Shown one piece after another: positions 4,821 to 9,555 of a stretch of DNA of 9,555 nucleotides. A program made the translations under genes and the position numbers. The notes under the pieces were generated by a model. That model ran no database searches and was not told the origin of the DNA. It saw only the letters and a list, made by a program, of their open reading frames with translations. Location: NCBI GenBank assembly GCA_964357385.1, contig CAYHKW010000039.1:1-9555 (forward strand), given 5' to 3'. Numbering within the stretch: position 1 is the first letter of the stretch; each line of letters begins with the position of its first letter. This DNA comes from JAHFJA01 sp964357385 (GTDB lineage Bacteria > Patescibacteriota > Patescibacteriia > JACQRZ01).

Positions 4821-6250
4821 TTCACAACTGGCTCTCCCGATATAGTCCGCGCTACCCACGCGCTTTGGTATACATGCTTCAAGCAAGCGAATATCATGTT
4901 CGCGAGTACGTTGCATGGCTTGAACGTACAAAGAATTTTTCTCATATTGAAAAACGAAAAACGCTCGTAAAAAATCCGAAAGTATTACTACTCCTTGCTA
5001 TCACATGGCTTATATTACTTTCCTTGTATGGTGTCGGAATAATGATTTTTTGGCACGCAATGTCAGTACGGCATTACATTGAAGGAATCTTTCTTATTGT
5101 CTTTGCACCATACATCACGTCATATTGGATTATTATTCCTCTGGTCATATTAAAATCGCTCATCCAATCCCCCATCGAATATTTCACTATTCGCACAGCG
5201 CGCAAAACACTCGCCCAACACAACGCAGTAAAAATCGCTATCGCAGGAAGCTTTGGAAAAACCAGTATGCGCGAGATTCTAAAGACCGTGTTGTCTGAAG
5301 GAAAAAAAGTAGCCGCCCCGCCGCACAGCTACAATACCCCGCTTGGCATCAGTGCATTTGTAAAAACCCTCAAAGGCGATGAGGAAATTTTAATTTTTGA
5401 ATTGGGAGAATACTATCCCGGCGATGTAAAAAAACTCTGTGAACTTGTCAAACCCGACAAGGGAATTATCACCGGTATCAACGAGGCGCATCTTGAAAAG
5501 TTTAAAACGATTGAAAAAACGGTTGGCACTATTTTTGAATTAGCCGACTGGTTCAAAGAAAAACCAATATATGTAAATGGTGAAAATAGACTAGCAAAAG
5601 AGCGCGCAAACAACAAACATATCCTCTACACGCGCGGAGGCTCGGGAAACTGGAATGTGAGCACGCCGATAAGCAATTTGAATGGCACCTCGTTTGTTCT
5701 TCGTAACGGCGATAAACAGATATCAATACACTCCCACCTTCTCGGCCTTCACCAAATTGGTCCCCTTGCCTGCGCAGCAGCTATCGCATTAGAACTCGGA
5801 CTCTCTGATGACCAAATTCAAAATGGCATCAACAATACAAAACCATTTGACCATCGTCTTGAGCCAAAAAAGGATAGTAGTGGTGTTATAACTCTTGATG
5901 ATAGTTACAATGGCAATCCGGATGGGGTGAAGGCGGTGATTGATTTTTTGGCATCACTATCATACCATCGCCGATGGTATGTAACACCGGGCCTTGTTGA
6001 AATGGGAACAAAAACAGAAACAGTGCATCATGAAATCGGCCGCCAGCTTGCTGTCGCACATATCGAAAAAATCATTCTTATAAAAAACTCAGTTACGCCC
6101 TTCATCGAACAAGGCTTGAAAGAATCGAGATTTAATGGTGAGATTATATGGTTCGATGATGCTCTCGCTGCATTTGCCGCACTCCCCGCCCTTACTCTTC
6201 CGGGCGATGTCGTGTTACTTCAAAACGACTGGCCTGACCAATATAATTAA
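4817..6250 (+). CDS. murF: Membrane-anchored MurF-type Mur ligase
   Basis: MurF joins D-Ala-D-Ala to the UDP-MurNAc-tripeptide using ATP. Family marks in this 477-residue protein are the P-loop GSFGKTS (144-150), SYNTPLGIS (171-179), GINEAHLEKF (220-229), FDHRLEP (344-350), LDDSYNGNPDG (360-370) and a C-terminal Rossmann-like domain from about 385. The first 120 residues are unusual: instead of the globular uridine-binding domain of classical MurF there are a basic amphipathic start and two hydrophobic helices (about 56-80 and 89-115), which should hold the enzyme at the membrane. In my rough alignment the lysine that is carbamylated in most Mur ligases is Ile or Thr here (TVGTIFEL, 235-242). 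The start overlaps the hydrolase stop by 4 bp, and ddl follows after 1 bp, so supply and use of D-Ala-D-Ala are encoded together. A related amide ligase with another substrate cannot be excluded. Confidence 0.88.
   Translation: MIHNWLSRYSPRYPRALVYMLQASEYHVREYVAWLERTKNFSHIEKRKTLVKNPKVLLLLAITWLILLSLYGVGIMIFWHAMSVRHYIEGIFLIVFAPYITSYWIIIPLVILKSLIQSPIEYFTIRTARKTLAQHNAVKIAIAGSFGKTSMREILKTVLSEGKKVAAPPHSYNTPLGISAFVKTLKGDEEILIFELGEYYPGDVKKLCELVKPDKGIITGINEAHLEKFKTIEKTVGTIFELADWFKEKPIYVNGENRLAKERANNKHILYTRGGSGNWNVSTPISNLNGTSFVLRNGDKQISIHSHLLGLHQIGPLACAAAIALELGLSDDQIQNGINNTKPFDHRLEPKKDSSGVITLDDSYNGNPDGVKAVIDFLASLSYHRRWYVTPGLVEMGTKTETVHHEIGRQLAVAHIEKIILIKNSVTPFIEQGLKESRFNGEIIWFDDALAAFAALPALTLPGDVVLLQNDWPDQYN
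5961..5981. repeat. 21-bp perfect palindrome inside murF
   Basis: CATACCATCG (5961-5970) and CGATGGTATG (5972-5981) are exact inverted repeats around a single C at 5971. The segment encodes SYHRRWYV, between the DDSYNGNP motif and the C-terminal domain. It could be a protein-binding site or an RNA hairpin once the central bases loop out, or a coincidence of codons. Confidence 0.6.
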
Positions 6251-6251
6251 T

Positions 6252-7400
6252 ATGAAAAAAACTATTGCCGTATTTTTCGGCGGACAGAGTGTTGAGCATG
6301 ATGTATCCATCATTACCGCCCATACTCCTATTATCTCTTCACTCCTTGCGACGGGACAATTTGATGTATGGCCTGTTTACATAGCAAAAAATGGATCATG
6401 GTATTGCGACAAAACCATGAATGATCTTTCATTTTTTAAAACCGACAATCTTGACGAGACACTTTCAAAACTCAAACCAATACATCTTTCACTTAATAAC
6501 GGTCTTACTATCGTATGGCCTGGCTTTCGCTCAAGACAAGTTGCTGTCGATATGGCATTTCCATCAATGCATGGAACGTTTGGTGAAGACGGTAGTTTGA
6601 TGGGACTATTGCGAATGGCCAACATTCCATTTGTCGGATGTGATCTTTTCGCCTCATCTGTCGCAATGGATAAAGTTCTTACTAAGCAAATACTAGAAAG
6701 CGAGGGCCTCCCTATTGTCCCCTATGTCTGGTGTACGAAATACGACGGGGAACAAAACAAGGCACTGTGGAATAAAAAAATAGGAGAATTGACCTACCCG
6801 CTCTTTGTAAAACCTGTCCATCTCGGTTCCAGTATTGGCATCACAAAAATCAATGATAGTTTCCAACTCGAAAACGCTCTTGAAGTTGCATTCCACTATG
6901 ATGACAAAGTACTTATCGAGCAAAGCATTGAAAATCTCATCGAGGTTACTCTCCCGATCATGGGAAATGAAACCTTGACCTGTGCCGCCATTGAACGACC
7001 ACTGAACAAAACGGAATTTTTTGATTTCAATGACAAATATATGTCAGGCGGAAAGAAAAGTAGTAGTACTCCCTACAGTGAGCTGCCCGCACACATCCCT
7101 GAGACTCTCGCAACACAGGTCAGAGATTTAGGAAAAGAAGCCTACCACATTCTTGGATGCACCGGTATCGCACGCATTGATTTTTTGATCGACAGTGTTA
7201 CATCAAAAATATACATAAACGAAGTAAATACCCTTCCTGGCAGCCTGTACCACCACAACTGGAAAACAGTTGGTGTTTCAAATGTTGATCTTGTTTCGCG
7301 CCTAGTAGCACTTGCACAGGAACGCTTTGACGCACAGAAAAATACGACGTACACATTCCACTCTGATGTGCTCAAACAATCGGGTGGTGGAAAAGCATAA
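6252..7400 (+). CDS. ddl: D-alanine--D-alanine ligase
   Basis: The 382-residue ATP-grasp enzyme forms the D-Ala-D-Ala dipeptide used by MurF, in the cytoplasm. Motifs in order are VFFGGQSVEHDVSIITA (7-23) with the substrate-binding Glu15, PSMHGTFGEDGSLMGLL (104-120), VAMDK (137-141), FVKPVHLGSSIG (185-196), the omega-loop FDFNDKY (257-263), IARIDF (306-311) and INEVNTLPG (322-330), with the metal ligands Asp310, Glu324 and Asn326. The omega loop keeps the Lys-Tyr pair (262-263). In D-Ala-D-Lac ligases the Tyr is replaced by Phe, so a normal D-Ala-D-Ala product is expected. The frame is open back to 6135, but that region is inside murF. The ATG at 6252, one base after the murF stop, starts directly at the first beta strand and is the real start. 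The C-terminal 20 residues are a non-conserved tail. Confidence 0.96.
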   Translation: MKKTIAVFFGGQSVEHDVSIITAHTPIISSLLATGQFDVWPVYIAKNGSWYCDKTMNDLSFFKTDNLDETLSKLKPIHLSLNNGLTIVWPGFRSRQVAVDMAFPSMHGTFGEDGSLMGLLRMANIPFVGCDLFASSVAMDKVLTKQILESEGLPIVPYVWCTKYDGEQNKALWNKKIGELTYPLFVKPVHLGSSIGITKINDSFQLENALEVAFHYDDKVLIEQSIENLIEVTLPIMGNETLTCAAIERPLNKTEFFDFNDKYMSGGKKSSSTPYSELPAHIPETLATQVRDLGKEAYHILGCTGIARIDFLIDSVTSKIYINEVNTLPGSLYHHNWKTVGVSNVDLVSRLVALAQERFDAQKNTTYTFHSDVLKQSGGGKA

Positions 7401-7402
7401 CC

Positions 7403-8932
7403 CTACATCCCCCGCATGACTTCTATATGAGCGCCGATACTATTCAAACGCTCGGCGATTTCTGCATATCCGCGTGAAATAGAATACACATTGCGCAATA
7501 CTGACGTCCCTTCCGCTGCAAGCATGGCAATAAAAATAATGGCCGAAGGACGAAGCGCAGGAGGACATACGATTTGTGCGCCTTTTAGTTTTGTTGGCCC
7601 TTCAATGAATGCTCGATGAGGGTCAGTTAATGTTACCGAGGCACCAAGCCTGTTGAGTTCGGTGAAATAAATCGCGCGGTTCTCCCATGTCCAATCATGC
7701 ACCAGTGTCCTTCCTTCCGCTTGTGTAGCAATCGGTACAAAAAACGGCAAGTTGTCATTTTGAAGACCCGGAAACGGCTGAGTATGCAGCTTGTCATGCA
7801 GAGCAGTCAGCGCTGAAGGAGAAACCGTCAAATCAACCAGTCTTGTCCGTCCATTATTTGAAACATATTCTTTTGAAAGAGAGTATTTGAGTCCCATGTG
7901 TTTGAGTTTTTCGAGTTCAAGTTCCATAAACTCAATCGGAACGCGGGCGATCGTTAGTGTCGATTTGGTAACAATGGCGGCAGAAAGAAAAAACATTGCC
8001 TCAATCGGATCTTCACTGTTTTCATGCTCAACACTTGTGTTAATATCTTCCAACCCATGTACACGTAAAGTAGTCGTACCAATACCCTCGATCTTCACCC
8101 CCATTTTTTCAAGCAAAAAACAGACATCCTGCACTTGATAATTCGGTGGCGCAAACTTGATCGTCGTAACCCCTGGAATACGTGCTGCCGCAATGAGTAG
8201 TGCAATCGCGCCCGTGTCGCTGGATTCATACAATGCGACCGTCTGGTTTTGTTTGAATTGTTTGGGTGATGTTACTTCGTAATCATCTTCTGTTGTTTTT
8301 ATAGTTACCCCCAGCGTCTCAAGTCCATATCGATACGCGGCCGTCGTACGCGCACCCATCTTGCATCCGCCCGAATGCGGAAAAAGGAAAAAATCGGCAT
8401 GATGAATCAATGCTCCCACAAACGTAAACGAGCGCGTCTTTGCCGCCACTTCGCGATTGATGGCTTTAATATCGAGTTGTTTTGGCGGCGTTATTTCTAT
8501 GGTCGATTGATCCAGCCAGCGCACCACTACGCCCATACTTTCAATAATCTCAATATATCGATACACCTCTTCGATGCGGGGCATGCCATGCAAGATCGTT
8601 TTGCCGCGATTGACCAGTGATGCGCAGATCATATTGATCGCGCCATTTTTTGATGTGTTAGTAACAATCGTACCGGAAAGCTGGCGACCTCCTTCAATTT
8701 TGAAATCAATCGAGTCTGATGAAAGCGAAACAATCTTTCGTCCCAAAATAGTGCTGATCTTACCCAACTGCTCAAGCGTAAGATTCTGTCCCCCGCTCTC
8801 CATACGTGCCACCGCACTCTGAGAAGTGGAAAGCGCCTGCGCAAACGCCTCCTGTGTCATTCCTTTTTCCTCGCGAAGTTTTTTTATGAGATACCCGACT
8901 TTTTCCTGCTCTGTTGGTTGTGTCACCGACAT
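7403..8932 (-). CDS. murA: Xre-type HTH domain fused to a MurA-like enolpyruvyl transferase
   Basis: The 509-residue protein has two parts. Residues about 12-67 are an Xre helix-turn-helix (LIKKLREEKGMTQEAFAQAL, recognition helix STSQSAVARMESG). From about 78 to the end it follows MurA, which transfers enolpyruvate from PEP to UDP-GlcNAc: GGRQLSGTI, TSKNGAIN with the substrate-contacting Lys95-Asn96, SGGCKMGAR with the catalytic-loop Cys190 and Arg195, PGLQNDNLPFF with the general-base Asp393, WENRAIYFTELNRLGA and SRGYAEIAERLNSIGA. One departure is PPALRPSA (457-464): Escherichia coli MurA has DLR here, so its Asp369 is Ala459. The protein may be a MurA that represses its own gene, or a MurA-derived sensor. 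The start is the ATG nearest the HTH, without SD, and a palindromic promoter region lies 34-55 bp upstream. The stop faces ddl across 2 bp. Confidence 0.93.
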   Translation of the reverse strand: MSVTQPTEQEKVGYLIKKLREEKGMTQEAFAQALSTSQSAVARMESGGQNLTLEQLGKISTILGRKIVSLSSDSIDFKIEGGRQLSGTIVTNTSKNGAINMICASLVNRGKTILHGMPRIEEVYRYIEIIESMGVVVRWLDQSTIEITPPKQLDIKAINREVAAKTRSFTFVGALIHHADFFLFPHSGGCKMGARTTAAYRYGLETLGVTIKTTEDDYEVTSPKQFKQNQTVALYESSDTGAIALLIAAARIPGVTTIKFAPPNYQVQDVCFLLEKMGVKIEGIGTTTLRVHGLEDINTSVEHENSEDPIEAMFFLSAAIVTKSTLTIARVPIEFMELELEKLKHMGLKYSLSKEYVSNNGRTRLVDLTVSPSALTALHDKLHTQPFPGLQNDNLPFFVPIATQAEGRTLVHDWTWENRAIYFTELNRLGASVTLTDPHRAFIEGPTKLKGAQIVCPPALRPSAIIFIAMLAAEGTSVLRNVYSISRGYAEIAERLNSIGAHIEVMRGM

Positions 8933-8965
8933 ATGCCATTATGGGGATTTATGAGCTAATGAATG

Positions 8966-8987
8966 ATTATATCATATGTGATATAAT
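8966..8987. promoter_or_regulatory. Palindrome with opposed TATAAT boxes upstream of the HTH-murA gene
   Basis: ATTATATCA (8966-8974) and TGATATAAT (8979-8987) are perfect 9-bp inverted repeats with a 4-base centre. Each arm ends in TATAAT: one on the minus strand (8971-8966), about 34 bases before the HTH-murA ATG, and one on the plus strand (8982-8987). The minus-strand box has TTGTCC (4 of 6 to consensus) 16 bp upstream. It suits a site where the HTH domain represses its own gene; that link is inference. Confidence 0.65.
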
Positions 8988-9016
8988 GGACAAAAAGAAA
9001 CTGAGAGTGGTAATCT

Positions 9017-9034
9017 TGTTGGAACGATCCAACA
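9017..9034 (+). other. 7-bp hairpin upstream of the second pilin-like gene
   Basis: TGTTGGA (9017-9023) and TCCAACA (9028-9034) pair exactly around ACGA. The following TTATTAG is only weakly U-rich, so it is a poor terminator. It lies between the plus-strand TATAAT of the palindrome and the -10 of the pilin gene, and might be a regulator site or a weak stop for stray transcription. Confidence 0.4.
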
Positions 9035-9047
9035 TTATTAGATTCAC

Positions 9048-9056
9048 TGCTATACT
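9048..9056 (+). promoter_or_regulatory. Extended -10 promoter (TGCTATACT) of the second pilin-like gene
   Basis: TGC at 9048-9050 directly precedes TATACT at 9051-9056, an extended -10 element that can work without a good -35, and none is seen at the right distance. Transcription would begin near 9063, leaving a leader of about 14 bases and no SD before the ATG at 9077. Confidence 0.55.
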
Positions 9057-9076
9057 ATAAAGAGTTATTATCACCT

Positions 9077-9535
9077 ATGAATGATACTAAAAATAACCAA
9101 CGCAACGGCTTCACCCTCATCGAACTTCTGGTGGTCATTGCCATCATTGGTATTATCGGCACAATTATGCTTGTCAGCCTCCAAAGCGCCCGTAAAAAAG
9201 CACGCGACAGTAGGCGGAAAACAGATATCAACAGCATCGTCCTCGCACTCCAACTATACAATTTTGATACAAACTCATTCCCTCCGTATGCCGATACGCA
9301 GAGTGGTGATTGGCCAGTAAGTTACAAAGTATCGCTTGCTCCGTACGCTGCAAGCCTTCCAAAAGACCCGCTGGCAAACAATACTACCCACTTCTACTCA
9401 TCATTTAAAATGGCATGGGCTCCTAATCCTCGCTGTGTGGGGAAACAAGTGGTATTTACCTACACAGAGCAATGGTACAACGATTCCGAACGGTGTGGAT
9501 TTTCCGGTAACCATTATTACCGCATTGTGGATTGA
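9077..9535 (+). CDS. Type IV pilin-like protein
   Basis: The 152-residue prepilin has a polar leader ending at Gly11, the expected prepilin peptidase site, followed by FTLIELLVVIAIIGIIGTI with Glu at mature position 5. Residues 12-34 are the membrane and pilus-core helix. The amphipathic continuation has KKARDSRRKTDINSI (40-54), matching the KARDAKR region of the pilin at the left end of the window. LPKDPLAN (94-101) is the counterpart of LPTDPLN there. Cys120 and Cys140 enclose a 19-residue loop that could be the disulfide-bonded D-region. The rest of the globular part is not alike beyond these anchors, so the two look like diverged members of one family rather than a recent duplication. It is transcribed away from the HTH-murA gene, probably from the extended -10 at 9048-9056. 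TGA is its stop, evidence against a recoded UGA. Confidence 0.88.
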   Translation: MNDTKNNQRNGFTLIELLVVIAIIGIIGTIMLVSLQSARKKARDSRRKTDINSIVLALQLYNFDTNSFPPYADTQSGDWPVSYKVSLAPYAASLPKDPLANNTTHFYSSFKMAWAPNPRCVGKQVVFTYTEQWYNDSERCGFSGNHYYRIVD

Positions 9536-9555
9536 TAGATATGATCAAAAACCAC

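Noticed and set aside
6135..6251. N-terminal extension of Ddl inside murF
   Set aside because: The added 39 residues have no similarity to Ddl and overlap the well-conserved end of murF in another frame. The ATG at 6252 starts exactly at the family's first strand.
7020..7045. Van-type D-Ala-D-lactate ligase
   Set aside because: The omega loop keeps the Lys-Tyr pair (DKY) of D-Ala-D-Ala ligases; depsipeptide ligases have Phe in place of the Tyr. No vanH or vanX neighbours are present.
8986..9060. A 24-residue open frame (MDKKKLRVVILLERSN...) ending 16 bp before the second pilin gene
   Set aside because: Its ATG overlaps the plus-strand TATAAT, so that promoter could not include it in an mRNA. 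It has no SD, no known relative that I recognise, and contains the hairpin at 9017-9034. Too little support for a leader peptide.
1..9555. CRISPR array, transposon or riboswitch
   Set aside because: No regularly spaced repeats, no transposase motifs, no terminal inverted repeats and no recognisable riboswitch core on either strand.

Overview
The window reads as a chromosomal segment of a Candidate Phyla Radiation (Patescibacteria, probably Parcubacteria-like) genome. This is inferred from three things. The two short type IV pilin-like genes carry the FTLIELLVVI...KARD.(K/R)R layout common in that group. There is a membrane-anchored MurF and an Xre-HTH/MurA fusion. None of the twelve gene starts has a visible Shine-Dalgarno sequence. 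TGA, TAA and TAG are all used as stops, so nothing suggests the recoded UGA of Gracilibacteria. Most genes look near 40% GC by spot counts; the third gene of the toxin-antitoxin cluster is clearly lower, about 28%.

Layout. The left edge cuts a tRNA-Arg(CCT) (1-69). A hairpin and a -10 box lead into a pilin-like gene (152-664), which converges on a DUF2975 membrane protein (684-1160, minus). Next come an endonuclease/exonuclease/phosphatase-family gene (1356-2030), whose last catalytic motif is displaced into the -1 frame, and an UlaG-like metallo-hydrolase (2069-2704). From 2794 to 7400 six genes run head to tail with almost no spacing: a HigB-like toxin, a HigA-like antitoxin, an AT-rich gene of unknown function, an alpha/beta hydrolase, a membrane-anchored MurF and Ddl. 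The only clear promoter for this run is a strong TTGACA-18-TATAAT at 2726-2755. A 28-bp near-perfect palindrome sits over its spacer and -10 box, as expected for an antitoxin operator. The run converges, with a 2-bp gap, on a minus-strand gene (7403-8932) encoding an Xre-type HTH fused to a MurA-type enolpyruvyl transferase. A palindrome carrying opposed TATAAT boxes lies just upstream of that gene. A second pilin-like gene (9077-9535) ends the window.

How the genes work together. Three proteins belong to peptidoglycan precursor synthesis: MurA-like (first committed step), Ddl (makes D-Ala-D-Ala) and MurF (adds that dipeptide to the UDP-MurNAc-peptide). The two pilin-like genes point to a surface pilus or pseudopilus, but no assembly machinery is in the window. 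The most interesting points are the operator-controlled toxin-antitoxin promoter that may read into murF-ddl, the HTH-MurA fusion with its own palindrome, and the frameshift in the phosphatase-family gene. All functional calls come from reading motifs; no database search was possible.
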